Assembly (NCBI GenBank): GCA_934045075.1
Contig: OW203737.1
Location: 2,066,001-2,130,000, forward strand
Direction: 5' to 3'
DNA from: Yponomeuta sedellus
Taxonomy: Eukaryota; Arthropoda; Insecta; Lepidoptera; Yponomeutidae
Length of the DNA stretch: 64,000 nucleotides
How positions within the stretch are numbered: the stretch's first letter is position 1; every line of letters begins with the position of its first letter. This document shows positions 41,885 through 51,774 of the stretch, piece after piece. Position numbers and translations under genes: made by a program. The notes below the pieces were generated by a model, which did not search any database, was not told where the DNA came from, and worked only from the letters and a program-made list of their open reading frames with translations.

Positions 41885-44800
41885 AGAATCAGAATCAGAA
41901 TCAGAATCAGAATTGTTTATTCATGAACATAGGTAAAAAGTGTTCAATACAGGTCTTAAATATATTTCTTAATGATCATTCTATGTTCTACCCATTGGGC
42001 GTATGAATATTCATGCAGGCATGCAGTAATTTTGTATTTACAAATCCATGAGATGCACAAAGACAAATAAAACAAATTCAAACTGTTTGCAAACTAAAAA
42101 TACGAAGTTTAGTGTAAGATTGTTTTATCGCACAGAAAGTCGTTAATACTATAATAACATTTTTCTATTAATAATATACATAATTTATTTTTAAATTGTC
42201 TTAGCTCTAGATCTTTAATGCTATTAGGGATTTTGTTAAAAATCAAGGGAGCCATACAGAAAACACTCTTTCTCATGAGAGCAGTGCTGCATTTTTGTAA
42301 ACAAAGTCTATGTCTGTGTTGCATACGTATGTCTCTAGAACGAACTGTGGAGGCCTTAACAAAATACTGTGGATTCATTCTAACAAAGACAGCCATCTCA
42401 AAAATATATAGAGAGGGAAGTGTCAGCAGTTTATGTTTTATAAAATAAGGTTTGCAGCTATCCATTCCTTTAAGTCCACACATCGCCCTGACGCACCGTT
42501 TCTGGGCTTTAAAGATTACATCCCTATTTGTAGAGTTGCCCCAAAAAATTATACCGTAGCGGAGAGTGGACGCTACAAAACCATGGTAGGCTGTGAGGCA
42601 ATTTTCTGAGCTTAGAATTTTGGAAAGTTTATGTAGCAAAAATGCAAATGTACTGAGTTTTTCGGTCATTGCTTTTACTTGTGGCTTCCAAGACAGTTTG
42701 TTATCTATGATAAGTCCCAAATACTTAGTCGACTCCGCTTTTGCGATAGTTGTCCCATTATGTTGAATGTTCATATCATTAAGTTTAGAAGTACGTTGAT
42801 AAAAATCCATTAGATATGTCTTTTCTAAATTTACTATAAGATTATTATTATTCATCCAATTAATTATATCTATAAGAATGTCATTTATTTTATTTTCATT
42901 ATTGTCAAATTCGTTACATTCTACAATTACAGTACTGTCGTCAGCAAATAATGTCATTGGACTAGATATATTTTTGGGGAGATCGTTAATGTAGATAATG
43001 AAAAGGAGCGGCGCTAAGACGCTTCCTTGTGGGACTCCATATTTTACTAACCTTGCTTTTGACCTGTATTTTGATTCAATTTTGGATTTTGTATTAATTC
43101 TACAAATTTCCGTAGATTGGGTCCTTTCGCTTAAGAATGATTCAATCAGATTAAGTAAGTTGCCTCTTATACCATAAGCTTGGAGTTTTTGAACTAATAT
43201 CTTGTGATCCACATAATCAAAAGCTTTAGTCATGTCCATATAAATTGCAATAATAGGCTTCCTTTTATCCATATTTGTTGTCACGTACTTTAGAAAATCG
43301 TACACAGCCATGTTTATAGTTTTGCCTTTACGAAAACCTTTTTGTTCCTCGGTCAATATAGAAAATTTTTCTAAGTATGATGCAATTGCATTATACAAAT
43401 ATTTTTCAAACACTTTAGAAAGTACCGATACTAGAGCGACAGGCCTATAGAATTTCATATGTTCTCTATTTTCCTTTTTAAAAAGTGGCTTTATGATCGC
43501 AGGCTTTAGATTTTTTGGGTATACCCCAGCTTCGATGCAGGAATTCATTATATGGCTAAGGGGTAGAGCTATTACATCACTAACATATTTAAGAACTTTA
43601 GTGTGTATACCATCATATCCTACATTATTTTTATTTTTAAGTGACATTATTATGTTCCTGATATTACCGGGCGTAGCGGGTTTCATAAACATTGATTGAT
43701 TTTGTCTGTTGATTTGTATTCCTTTAGATGCTTTAGAGGTCATCAAAGTTGGTTTTATCTGGTCAATAAAAAAATTATTAAATGCTTCAGCAATAGTTTG
43801 AGTATCAGTTATTTCAACGTCATCTATTTTTATTTTTGTAATTGGTTCATTTGGAATAGAAGTTTGGGATTTGTTAATTATCTTCCAGGCACTTTTTGAT
43901 TTGTTTAGAGAGTGTTTTATGGTATAATTGTTCTGTGCTTTTTGAGTTAATTTTATGATTCGTTTCAGTTTTTTTGAATAATTTTTAAATATTTTTTTAC
44001 GTTCTGTTGTTGGTTCGGTTCGCCATTGCCATAGAAGTTCTCTTTGCCGTTTACTACATATTTTTATACCTCGCGAGAGCCACTTATGATTTTTCTTAAT
44101 TTTAATTTTGATCTTCACATAGGGAAAGCATAAGTTGTAAAGTAGCAAAAAAGAGTCTATAAAGCTATCGTAACATTTATTAGGGTCATTATTTTTGTAC
44201 GTTTCACTGAATGACAAACATTTTATGTACTCCCTAAATTTCTGGAGATTTTCCCTATTAAAAGATCTCATTTTTGTTTTCCAAAAATCAATTTTGCACG
44301 TTTTTTTAACTGGACACCTTAATAACTGGGCTGTGTGATCTGAAAGACCATAATCGAGTACTTCACACTTCCACCCTCGCTTTATATTAAGAGCAAAATT
44401 ATCTAGGCAACTCCCACTTTCTAGTCTAGTTGGTTCTGAGAGAGCCAAAGTTAGGTTGTATCCTAGAAGGAAATCTTTAAACTCATTTGTAACATAATTA
44501 TCATTTAAAGTATTGATGTTAAAATCTCCACACAGAGCAACACGCTTATCTGAATTAATACATATTTTATGCAGCATAGCTGTCATTTTCTCATAAAATA
44601 GTTCAAAGTGTGGTTTTGGGATCCTATAAACGCAAGCCACTATAACTCTATAGTCTGTAAGCTCCACTGCACAACATTCAAAAATCCCTGACACGGATAG
44701 TTTAGAAATTTCTGGCAATTTTTTGAACTGTGTTCCCTTTCTGATCAATATACATGACCCGCCTCTCTTTTTGTTGTCTCTAGAATAATGAGAAGCCAGC

Positions 44801-45087
44801 TGATATTCGGGTAAAGTAAGGAAGTATTCTTGTCCTGCTTGCATATTGTGTTCAGTGATACAGATAACATCAATAGTTTTTTCCTCCGTGTGTAGTTCTT
44901 CTAAGTGTAATGATAACATATCTGATTTACTTATGAGACCGGCTATATTTTGATGCAGGATATTTATACTATTTGTGAAGAAAAAACTGGTCATCAGTGT
45001 CATTCCCGGGCTCTCTCATTGGTGTGTGTGTGTCCACAGAGTAATTTATAAATAAACTTAAAAAATAAAGCAATTTAATATTTAGTT
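41885..45087 (-). mobile_element. Near-complete CR1-group LINE
   Basis: One long ORF (42109-45003), a 3' UTR and a hexamer tail ATTCTG x5 (41885-41912) directly after an AATAAACAATTCTG-type 3' end. TTTTCTCC at 41877-41884 and 45088-45095 may be the TSD, giving about 3.2 kb with a short 5' UTR; it falls in a T-rich tract and is therefore uncertain. No ORF1 is present, so the 5' part may be lost. Confidence 0.8.
42109..45003 (-). CDS. LINE endonuclease/reverse transcriptase, 964 aa, uninterrupted
   Basis: Polyprotein that would nick target DNA and reverse-transcribe its own RNA at the nick (target-primed reverse transcription). Residues about 14-230 form an APE-type endonuclease: INILHQNIAGL (metal-binding Asn), VICITEHNM (Glu), VACVYRIPKP, ALCGDFNINTLND and LSDHTAQL (catalytic His). 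Residues about 470-740 form the reverse transcriptase: VGYDGIHTKVLKY, YRPVALVSVLSKVFEKYL, IYMDMTKAFDYVDH (first catalytic Asp), GVPQGSVLAPLLFIIYINDL and LFADDSTVIVE (catalytic Asp pair). The C-terminus has no RNase H and ends in an LPSLYIFEM ... PLIFNKIPNSIKDL region typical of CR1/L2-type elements. All catalytic motifs are present and there are no stops. The Met at 45003 is the first in frame close to the endonuclease; upstream sequence is AT-rich. CR1-group assignment (CR1, L2, Daphne or relative) is inferred from domain order and the hexamer tail. Confidence 0.9.
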   Translation of the reverse strand: MTLMTSFFFTNSINILHQNIAGLISKSDMLSLHLEELHTEEKTIDVICITEHNMQAGQEYFLTLPEYQLASHYSRDNKKRGGSCILIRKGTQFKKLPEISKLSVSGIFECCAVELTDYRVIVACVYRIPKPHFELFYEKMTAMLHKICINSDKRVALCGDFNINTLNDNYVTNEFKDFLLGYNLTLALSEPTRLESGSCLDNFALNIKRGWKCEVLDYGLSDHTAQLLRCPVKKTCKIDFWKTKMRSFNRENLQKFREYIKCLSFSETYKNNDPNKCYDSFIDSFLLLYNLCFPYVKIKIKIKKNHKWLSRGIKICSKRQRELLWQWRTEPTTERKKIFKNYSKKLKRIIKLTQKAQNNYTIKHSLNKSKSAWKIINKSQTSIPNEPITKIKIDDVEITDTQTIAEAFNNFFIDQIKPTLMTSKASKGIQINRQNQSMFMKPATPGNIRNIIMSLKNKNNVGYDGIHTKVLKYVSDVIALPLSHIMNSCIEAGVYPKNLKPAIIKPLFKKENREHMKFYRPVALVSVLSKVFEKYLYNAIASYLEKFSILTEEQKGFRKGKTINMAVYDFLKYVTTNMDKRKPIIAIYMDMTKAFDYVDHKILVQKLQAYGIRGNLLNLIESFLSERTQSTEICRINTKSKIESKYRSKARLVKYGVPQGSVLAPLLFIIYINDLPKNISSPMTLFADDSTVIVECNEFDNNENKINDILIDIINWMNNNNLIVNLEKTYLMDFYQRTSKLNDMNIQHNGTTIAKAESTKYLGLIIDNKLSWKPQVKAMTEKLSTFAFLLHKLSKILSSENCLTAYHGFVASTLRYGIIFWGNSTNRDVIFKAQKRCVRAMCGLKGMDSCKPYFIKHKLLTLPSLYIFEMAVFVRMNPQYFVKASTVRSRDIRMQHRHRLCLQKCSTALMRKSVFCMAPLIFNKIPNSIKDLELRQFKNKLCILLIEKCYYSINDFLCDKTILH

Positions 45088-45177
45088 TTTTCTCCTTGGA
45101 ATGTTGCGTTGGTTTGGAAATAAGGAGAGGACGAAGGAAGAAAGATAGACGAAACAAATATATAAGTTGAAGTCGAA

Positions 45178-45262
45178 GTTGATCTGTCAGGATCGTGGCA
45201 AGTGGCAGTCCCTGGTCTCTGCCTACCTCTCTGGGATACAGGCGTGAGGTTATGTGTATCGT
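45178..45262 (+). pseudogene. LINE-X C-terminus and 3' UTR
   Basis: The plus frame reads CQDRGKWQSLVSAYLSGIQA and stop (45245-45247), the last residues of a LINE polyprotein. The same sequence is at 37745 (frame broken), 49783 (minus) and, partly, 48086. Only the extreme 3' end is present. Confidence 0.72.
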
Positions 45263-46059
45263 GTGCACTTTTTTCTTACGCTGTCACGCTTTTTATCAGA
45301 ATGTTAATATTATAATGTTAATAGGCAAGGCTCGCGCGGTATTTCCAATCGCCGTTATTATCGGACTATCAGACTTTCAAAAGATGTCAAGACCAAATCA
45401 AACTTGATTTTAATTAAATAAGTAATTACTTTAATTCAGCAGATTGCCGCGAACGTCTCTCAAAAGTGCGAGCGCAAAATATAACAATCCCGTAAAAGAC
45501 GCGATTAAAATAAATAGGGTACACCTTCCCGCGCCCTCTCTCGAACGCAGATAACTTGCTGAAACGTGAGGCGTTACCACTTTTATACTGCCGAGGCCTA
45601 AGCTTCTAATACATTTAGATTAAGGGCGAATTTAGCTTGAACGACCTGGCTTTTCACTCCTGTCGTCTGCGGCCAAGTTAATTGGGGCATAACGGACAAT
45701 TGTCCTTTTATATCTAAAAACAAAAGCTCATGACATCGCAATTTCTATTCGAAATTGGCGCCCGAAGACCCTGTTTTGTTGGGATTTCATAAAAGAAATT
45801 AGGTTAATTCACACTGCATTGTGTTGCGGAGTACGGGGAGACTTGGCCTTTTAGCTGGTTTCCATTCCAAGCTCGCTAACAAAGGCCGCTTGTATTTTTA
45901 ACGTGACTATGTAGGGAAGAACAAAATCGGCGTTTTAAATCTGAAAAAGGAAATCTGAAGAATAAAATCTGTTGTTTCGCCTTCCGCCTTTTTAATAATT
46001 ATTAGTCTGATGTGATATATGATATAAAATATAAAAAATAAACAATATTATAATGTAGT
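45263..46059. other. No repeat recognised; best candidate for unique DNA
   Basis: About 800 bp of more GC-balanced sequence (for example 45480-45900) with no match elsewhere in the window and no ORF above about 70 codons. It could be intergenic or intronic; nothing indicates an exon. Confidence 0.5.
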
Positions 46060-46497
46060 GTAATGTGATAATAATTTCAACACAACACAATCTTAAAAAC
46101 CTATTTAGAGGCTAAAAATTCCACCCATGCCGGGATTCGAACCTGCGACTTCTGGCTATCCGTGCCAGCGCTCTTCCGACTGAGCTAATGGGCAAATCAC
46201 CGGCATCAGTGAAATTTCGAACCCTTTTACAATACTCTGTATTACGTACAGGCAGCGACATCTGGCTGAAGTAATTTGAATCACTTGCAGCCCCGAGTAA
46301 CAACACAATCTCGTGTCCTGGTTCCAAACTGGTACCCTAGTACCCTAGTTTGGAACCCTGTGCATTGGTGTATTGGTGACCATGCAAGGACATGGCAAAC
46401 ACAGAAAAACACCCAGACTGAGGCCATTAATTTGTACTAATTTAGTACGGCAGCCTTTAGTGGGATCGAACCCACGACCTCTGTTTCAGCAATCAAA
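46060..46497 (-). mobile_element. tSINE-D interrupted by tSINE-A
   Basis: 46300-46497 is antisense tSINE-D with T-arm GGATCGAACCCACGACCTCT. Its 3' end continues left of the tSINE-A insertion (46060-46093, ending ACAACACAATCT). Confidence 0.75.
46094..46299 (-). mobile_element. tSINE-A, TSD-bounded monomer
   Basis: Perfect 12-bp TSD ACAACACAATCT (46082-46093, 46300-46311). Minus-strand order: leader from TTACTCGGGGCTGCAAGTGA, tRNA-like body, tail ending TAGGTTTTTA. No inverted head, so this is the simple form of the element. Confidence 0.9.
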
Positions 46498-46522
46498 CGT
46501 ATAAAATCGAAGGAATCGAGAA

Positions 46523-46691
46523 AGTCGCTGCCTGTACGTAATACAGAGAATGTTGTAAAGAGGTTTGAAATTTCACTGATGCCGGTGAGTCGCCCATTAG
46601 CTCAGTTGGGAGAGTGCTGGCACAGTTAGCCAGAGGTTGCGGGTTCGAGTCCCGGCATGGGTGGAATTTTTAGGCTCTAAATAGATTTTTT
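46523..46691 (+). mobile_element. tSINE-A copy
   Basis: TCGCTGCCTGTACGTAATAC leader, GCCCATTAGCTCAGTTGGGA box A, GGTTCGAGTCCCGGCATGGG box B, tail TTTTTAGGCTCTAAATAGA. Confidence 0.85.
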
Positions 46692-46721
46692 TTAAAATTT
46701 AAAGACGTTTGTCACGGTAAA

Positions 46722-46849
46722 AAAAATCCCCAGGTCTGGGATGTTTACATGTTTGTGATGTCGCTGTTTCTTGTTCCCACGACACTGGATATCCTAGTGC
46801 GGGGCTAAAAATCAATCTATGTGCTAGTGTGTAAATGTTATGTTATGTT
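46722..46849 (+). mobile_element. tSINE-C, 5'-truncated
   Basis: AAATCCCCAGGTCTGGGATG TTTAC to GTGTGTAAATGTTATGTTAT GTTAC (tail of about three TGTTA units). Confidence 0.8.
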
Positions 46850-47371
46850 ACGGTTGTCGCAACTGACAATTTTTGGAATGATCTGCCGATTTCAATAAGG
46901 CGCTCTTCTTCCCCAGCTGTCTTCAAAAACAAGCTTCACGATTTGTGAAAACCTATTTAGACGCTAAAAATTCCACCCACGCCGCTATTCCCAACCGCGA
47001 CCTCTGGCTATCCGTGCCAGCGCTCTACCAACTAAGCTAATGGGCGACTCACCGGCATCAGTAAAATTTCGAACCTCTTTACAATAGCCTCTGTATTACG
47101 TACATGATTTGTGTCTATTATTCTAATTGTTTATTATTTGATTTTGTTATTGTTTTCCTCAATGTAGGTATATCTTTCTTTTCATCCTCTTGTAGAACTT
47201 TATTGTAACTGATGTAACTTGATGTATATTAATAATTGCCTAATGTATAATACTCGTATGTAATGGTTTATGTAAGTATATTATTTTTAAGTATAAGTAC
47301 GTATATTAATATTTATATTTGCACCAACTACCCGTCTCACTATTCAGGAAGAAATTGCTCTTAGCAATAAG
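46850..47371 (+). pseudogene. CR1-like LINE C-terminus and 3' UTR
   Basis: Plus frame 46850-46947 reads FWNDLPISIRRSSSPAVFKN KLHD, the conserved C-terminal block of CR1/Daphne-type polyproteins. A tSINE-A (46948-47105) interrupts it. The 3' UTR then runs to the small stem-loop GAAGAAATTGCTCTTAGCAA TAAG (about 47349-47372), the sense version of the CR1-3' ends found across the window. 5'-truncated and dead. Confidence 0.78.
46948..47105 (-). mobile_element. tSINE-A, TSD-bounded, short leader
   Basis: 8-bp TSD GATTTGTG (46940-46947, 47106-47113). Leader starts at ATGTACGTAATACAGAGG; the tail stops at TAGGTTTT. Box B is damaged (GGTTGGGAATAGCGGC). Confidence 0.85.
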
Positions 47372-47700
47372 ATTAGATTAGATTAGAACTCTTTATTGTA
47401 CACACCAGAAAACAAAATACATAAAAAGGCTTACACATCTAAGCTATTGCCGTATACAATTGGCGGTGTTATCGCTAAAAGCGATCTCTTCCAGACAACC
47501 TTGGGATGGATAGAACTGAAAGATGAAGAGAGTAGGTAGGTAGGTGTACATGAAGTATACAGGAAGAATATGTACATAAACTGACTTACAACTAATATTC
47601 ATATATATTTAATAAAATACATAAACTAGGCCATATATATAATATTATTAATGTATAAATTATACAAACATACATAATTATATAGTTATAAATTTATAAT
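47372..47700 (-). mobile_element. CR1-3' end with (ATTAG)n tail
   Basis: GATTAGATTAGATTAGAACT CTTTATTGTACACACC, stem TTATCGCTAAAAGCGAT, CTCTTCCAGACAACCTTGGG ATGG. Antisense, extends about 300 bp parallel to 29240-29500. Confidence 0.75.
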
Positions 47701-47781
47701 ATAATAATACATAAATTTTATATGAAATCAAACAACAACGAAAACTTACTATGATTACTATGTAGATAATCATAATAACAT

Positions 47782-48003
47782 TACATGACGACCTCTGTGG
47801 CGTAGCGGTAGCGCGTCTGCCTACCATGCAAGAGGTCCCGGGTTCGAATCCCGGCTGTAAACAAAAAAAAAAAAGTCCAGGTCTTGGATGTTTACATGTT
47901 TGTGATGTCGTTGTTTCTGGTTCCCACGACACAGGGTATCCTAGTGTGGGGCCAGAAGCAATGTATGTGCCTGTATGTAAAAAAAAAAAAAATGTTATGT
48001 TAT
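47782..48003 (+). mobile_element. tSINE-C, full length, TSD-bounded
   Basis: Perfect 15-bp TSD TAATCATAATAACAT (47767-47781, 48004-48018). Intact box A (GGCGTAGCGGTAGCG), box B (GGTTCGAATCCCGGC), two A runs and tail TGTTATGTTAT. It fixes the family's limits at 222 bp and is probably recent. Confidence 0.95.
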
Positions 48004-48085
48004 TAATCATAATAACATAAGGCCACCGTATGTACTGTATATTTGTAATTATTTTATGTACGTTTTTTCTGGTGTAAAATAAGGA

Positions 48086-48135
48086 ATCTCTGCCTACCCT
48101 TTGGGTTAAAGGTGACCGTTTATGTTTGTGTGTAT
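48086..48135 (+). mobile_element. LINE-X 3' scrap
   Basis: GAATCTCTGCCTACCCTTTG GGTTAAAGGTGACCG aligns with the last codons of LINE-X (45214-45250), diverged. Confidence 0.45.
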
Positions 48136-48586
48136 ATTTTTGGTGGATACTTTAAGCAAAAGTTTTTTGGTCCTGATTACACACGAAGTACAATAATTCT
48201 GTTCCACACGAAGCTGTTTGTTTAGGTGTCTAATATCCAATTTGGGCTGCCAGATGTTTGTTTCGTTTTAAATGAAATTGTGTTTAATTTTAATTTATGT
48301 CGTGTGTACTTTAATTCTATTTACAGACTACAAATATATGATTATACTCATATCGAGATGTGTATCTAAAACTGTGAAGTTATTAATGTTTGTACAAGTT
48401 TATTTGACAGCGGATTAATCTTTAAGTTTTCTTACTTTTCCTCACGACGTTTTCCTTTACGGTTAGTGTGTGGTGCTGCGTCTGCAAAATTAAGCTAAAA
48501 ATATTTTTATTAATTATCGGAGTTACGTACATCTGCTGTTAGTTCTCAAACGTGCTTCTAAATTCGAATGTCAACAATAACATTCA
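48136..48586. other. Mostly unrecognised
   Basis: A tSINE-E body scrap (TTTTCCTCACGACGTTTTCC TTTACGG) at 48436-48462, antisense. Nothing else. Confidence 0.45.
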
Positions 48587-48776
48587 TAACATTTACAAAC
48601 AGACATTGCTTCTGGCCCCTCACTAGGATACCCTGTGTCCTGGGAACCAAAAACAGCGACATCACAAACATGTAAACATCCAAGACCCAGGGTTTTTTTG
48701 TCCCTAGTCGGGATTTGAACCCAGGACCTCACGCATGGTAGGCAGATGCGCTACCGTTGCGCCACAGATATTGTCA
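48587..48776 (-). mobile_element. tSINE-C
   Basis: Antisense from AACATTTACAAACAGACATT GC to GGATTTGAACCCAGGACCTC ... GCTACCGTTGCGCCACAGA. Box A and box B visible. Confidence 0.85.
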
Positions 48777-48795
48777 AATAAAGAGGTCATTGATA

Positions 48796-49137
48796 TCAAA
48801 CCTTTGTACGTCCCCACTCCTGGGGCACGGGTCTCATCCTCCGTCGCAAGATGGTTCGGCCATAGGTCTACCACGGGGACGGATTGTAAAACAGTAGCGG
48901 GCCTTACTGTCAGAAGTTATCAAGCCTGACACAAGGCCTCTGACATAGCTTTACGGCTGCCGACTACATGACAGCCGGCACCAACGGCTTACCGTGCCAT
49001 GCGAAGCACGTAAACGCTCGGAAAAATGCCACTAGCGGTAGTCACGGGACAGTCACTCATCCAATATCTCACCGCGCCTGTAGTTGCTTTAAAGTAATTG
49101 ATTACAATCACTCGGTTTCACTAGGTCACAAGCGCTA
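48796..49137 (-). mobile_element. 5S-SINE, full length
   Basis: GATATCAAACCTTTGTACGT to TTGATTACAATCACTCGGTT TCACTAGGTCACAAGCGC, subfamily 1, with a deletion around GGGACGGATTGTAA. Confidence 0.85.
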
Positions 49138-49149
49138 ACAACCGTATTC

Positions 49150-49343
49150 AATTGCTTCAGCCAGATGTTTCTGCATGTATGTAATACAGTGAGTAGGTAT
49201 TGTAAAGAGGTTCGAAATTTCACTGATGCCGGGTAGTCGCCCATTAGCTCAGTTGGGAGAGCGCTGGCACGGTTAGCCAGAAGTCGCGGGTTCGAGTCCC
49301 GGCTTGGGTGCAATTTTTAGCCTCTAAATTGGTTTTTAAAACC
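49150..49343 (+). mobile_element. tSINE-A copy
   Basis: Leader from TTCAATTGCTTCAGCCAGAT G, box A GCCCATTAGCTCAGTTGGGA, box B GGTTCGAGTCCCGGC, tail TTTTTAGCCTCTAAATTGGT TTTTAA. Confidence 0.87.
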
Positions 49344-49493
49344 TTATTTAAGATGAATCGACACTGATGGACACTTGCTGTGCCGCTCCTCGTAAGTATT
49401 TACATACGAGCAGCGGCCGACAAAAGATGTATGAAGGCCATCATGGCTTCACCTCTGAAATTATCATTTTGTATGTTTTAAATACCGCTACTT

Positions 49494-49620
49494 CCTTCTC
49501 TAATGTATTAGTCTAAACCATCCAAATGTTGTCTGATCTCTTTTAGTAATAGGGCCGCCGTCTGTACTCTTAGGTTAATAAAGATCTATGTAATTTCCAT
49601 TTTTATGTTTAATAAAGTGT
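49494..49620 (+). mobile_element. CR1-3' end, sense
   Basis: TTGTCTGATCTCTTTTAGTA ATAGGGCCGCC, TCTATGTAATTTCCATTTTT ATG, AATAAAGTGTTCTCT. Shows the sense 3' end of this subtype: AATAAAGTGTTCTCT then TATC-type tail. Confidence 0.75.
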
Positions 49621-49782
49621 TCTCTGTGTATCCAAATAACGCCCTTATTTCTAAAAAAACAATTTCCTCTGAAGCACTTAAAATCAGTTTATTTAATCCG
49701 TGATTAAATTTTTCTCCTGTAAAATCTCCACTACAGACTGTTTTAAACTTTAGTGTAAAACATAACATTACATAAAACTCAC

Positions 49783-49868
49783 CCCTGTATCCCAGAGGTG
49801 TAGACAGAGAACAGGGAAGACCACTTGCCACGATCCTGACAGATCACTTTCGCTTCATCAACTTTACT
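49783..49868 (-). mobile_element. LINE-X C-terminus and 3' UTR
   Basis: The minus frame reads AKVICQDRGKWSSLFSVYTS GIQG and stop, a diverged version of 45182-45247. Confidence 0.68.
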
Positions 49869-50022
49869 GTAAAAATCATACAAATAATAAAAAAAGATTT
49901 TCCGTAGGCATCGTCAAGAGATTAATTGTTTTTTTTTATTATCTTTATATATTAAGAAGCTTTGTTCACATAGGTGAGCATGTCAGCTCCATCTAAATCT
50001 ACTAACAAAATCCTACCACATA

Positions 50023-50279
50023 CAGTCTATTTATTCTTACTTGTCCAATTTAGTAAACAAGATTCTACCCTTAAACTGTGACTTTTTAGTCCAAAACTGC
50101 CATATTTCCATAAATGAAGTAACTTGGAACACTCTTTTAGATAACACGCTGCCAATTTTATAAACATAGTTCATGATAGTTCATGAATTTGCGAGAAAAT
50201 GTCTAGTTTAGGCATCTAATCTCAATTTTAAGGTTAGAATCTTGTTTACTAAATTAGACAAGTAAGAATAAATAGACTA
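50023..50279. mobile_element. MITE-1, complete
   Basis: 257 bp with TA target site (50021-50022, 50280-50281) and inverted repeats of about 45 bp starting CAGTCTATTTATTCTTACTT. No coding capacity; Tc1/mariner-type by target site. Second complete copy at 58566-58822. Confidence 0.88.
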
Positions 50280-50644
50280 TAGTTACTCTAAGTTCTTACA
50301 GATATTACAGTTCTTATTATTATTAAGGTGGTACCCTCAAGGAGAAACTTTGTTTGACAAAATGATATATAGATTAAATGGTTTTTAAAAAGTTTTCAAC
50401 ACTCCATGTAAACTTAGTGGAACCATAAAGTAAAAATAATAAGGCAAAGTTCTTGTCACTCCTTGCTCTATCGAATGCTAATGTATCCATAACACAGACT
50501 GCTACAGCCAGGGAGTACCTCTCAAACGCCCTCCTAACCGACCGACCGACCGCTCTCAAAAAAGGAGGAGATTTTCAATTAGAAGCTTACATTAACTATG
50601 GGATAGATAGGTAGAATATTATTTATTGTACACAGAAATGACAG
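50280..50644. other. No feature recognised
   Basis: Contains a short (CCGA)n run near 50538. Nothing else. Confidence 0.4.
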
Positions 50645-50893
50645 TCGTCGTCAGGATATACTAGTCCACTGCTGGACATAGCCCTCCCCTAAAGAGCGCA
50701 ACGTTGTGCTATCATAGGGGGTAATGCCCATAATCCCGACGCTGGGCATGCGGGTTGGGGATCGCAGTTCGGTGGACTTGTACTGCAGGGGGCGCTGCTG
50801 CCCACCCCCCGGTTTGTGTCCCTTAGTCGCCTTTTACGACACCCGTGGTAAGAATTAGGTTGGTGCTATTCTCTAGGCTGACACCTCACAGCA
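50645..50893 (-). mobile_element. RTE-3' end with (GAC)n tail
   Basis: GTCGTCGTCAGGATATACTA GTCCACTGCTGG ... GGGGGCGCTGCTGCCCACC ... TTAGTCGCCTTTTACGACAC C. Antisense of the family's last 240 bp. Confidence 0.7.
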
Positions 50894-50940
50894 GCGGCAA
50901 TGAAAGTAACAGAAATTATATTTATCAATTAATTAATTTA

Positions 50941-51246
50941 ATTCATGCGAAGTGTCAAACACAGGATTCCCTTACAAGAGGCAGGAGTATACAGGAGGAA
51001 CATATCGCGGACGTGAAACATAAGCGCTCTGGTAGATCTGCAGTAAGCGAACATACACTTAGCGGTACCAACCACTTTATACATTTTGAAAAAGTTAAAG
51101 TTCTAGCCCGAGAAGACTGATTCTTCCCTAGAATGATACGCGAGGCAATAGAGATCCGCCGGGATCCAAAGTTTAATAGAGATCGTGGTTGGAATATACC
51201 GGCAGCATGGGAACCAGTGCTTAAGTGCATGAGACCCCTTTGCTAA
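50941..51246 (+). pseudogene. Penelope-like GIY-YIG endonuclease C-terminus
   Basis: Plus frame: RGRSIQEEHIADVKHKRSGR, SAVSEHTLSGTNHFIHF, then an in-frame TGA (51118-51120), then MIREAIEIRRDPKFNRDRGW NIP and a TAA at 51244. Spacing of R..EH, SA(V/I)xEH, H.I.F and EAIEI ... NR..GW is that of the GIY-YIG endonuclease that ends Penelope-like retroelement proteins. The reverse transcriptase and the GIY and YIG motifs themselves are absent (5' truncation), and the internal stop makes it a pseudogene. It is followed at once by a direct repeat and a GCCGAAACG motif, as expected for the terminal repeats of such elements. Assignment rests on motif memory, not on a search. Confidence 0.72.
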
Positions 51247-51623
51247 AAGTGTGACTTTAGAGTTAATTTTAATTTCAATTAATAATCAATATTTTAAGTT
51301 CATGTAAAATAATTGGATTTATTAAATTAATGTTTAACTTCAATTACTAATAATCAATATTGTTGACTTTATATAAAATAATTTAAATACCTATTTTGGA
51401 ACGTGACTTCATAATTAGTTTTTGTAATTTTGGCCGAGGGTAGTAACCCCTTTGCTAAAAGTGTGACTGTAGAGTTAATTTTAATTTCAATTAATAATCA
51501 ATATTTTAAGTTCATGTAAAATAATTGGATTTATAAAAATTAATTTTTAACTTAAATTACTAATAATCAATATTGTTGACTTTATATAAAATTAGTTTTT
51601 GTAATTTTGGCCGAGGGTAGTAA
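51234..51623 (+). repeat. Direct repeat after the Penelope-like end
   Basis: Unit 1 51234-51445 and unit 2 51446-51623 both start ACCCCTTTGCTAAAAGTGTG ACT and end TTTTGGCCGAGGGTAGTAA. Unit 2 lacks about 34 bp. Unit 1 includes the stop codon of the endonuclease frame. Confidence 0.85.
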
Positions 51624-51760
51624 ACTAACCGTTAATGCTTTCAAAAAGACGCCTACCACCTCAGTCATCCGAGACTACGGCACCTGTAAAAGTGCCGAAA
51701 CGTTGGAAAATTGTAAAAATGTAATAAACGAGCATAAATCCATATAAAAACAGTTTTAAT
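51624..51760 (+). mobile_element. Penelope-like 3' region with GCCGAAACG motif
   Basis: GGCACCTGTAAAAGTGCC hairpin followed by GAAACGTTGG resembles the stem II-GAAA part of a hammerhead ribozyme, which such elements can carry. The CTGATGA core expected just before the hairpin is not seen (ACTAC instead). Confidence 0.45.
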
Positions 51761-51774
51761 TAATTTATCTATTT

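Noticed and set aside
42218..43899. Plus-strand ORFs of 67-76 codons
   Set aside because: Antisense shadows of the LINE polyprotein on the minus strand.
51660..51710. Complete hammerhead ribozyme
   Set aside because: Stem II and GAAA are plausible, but the CTGATGA core is not found at the required position in any of the three related copies.
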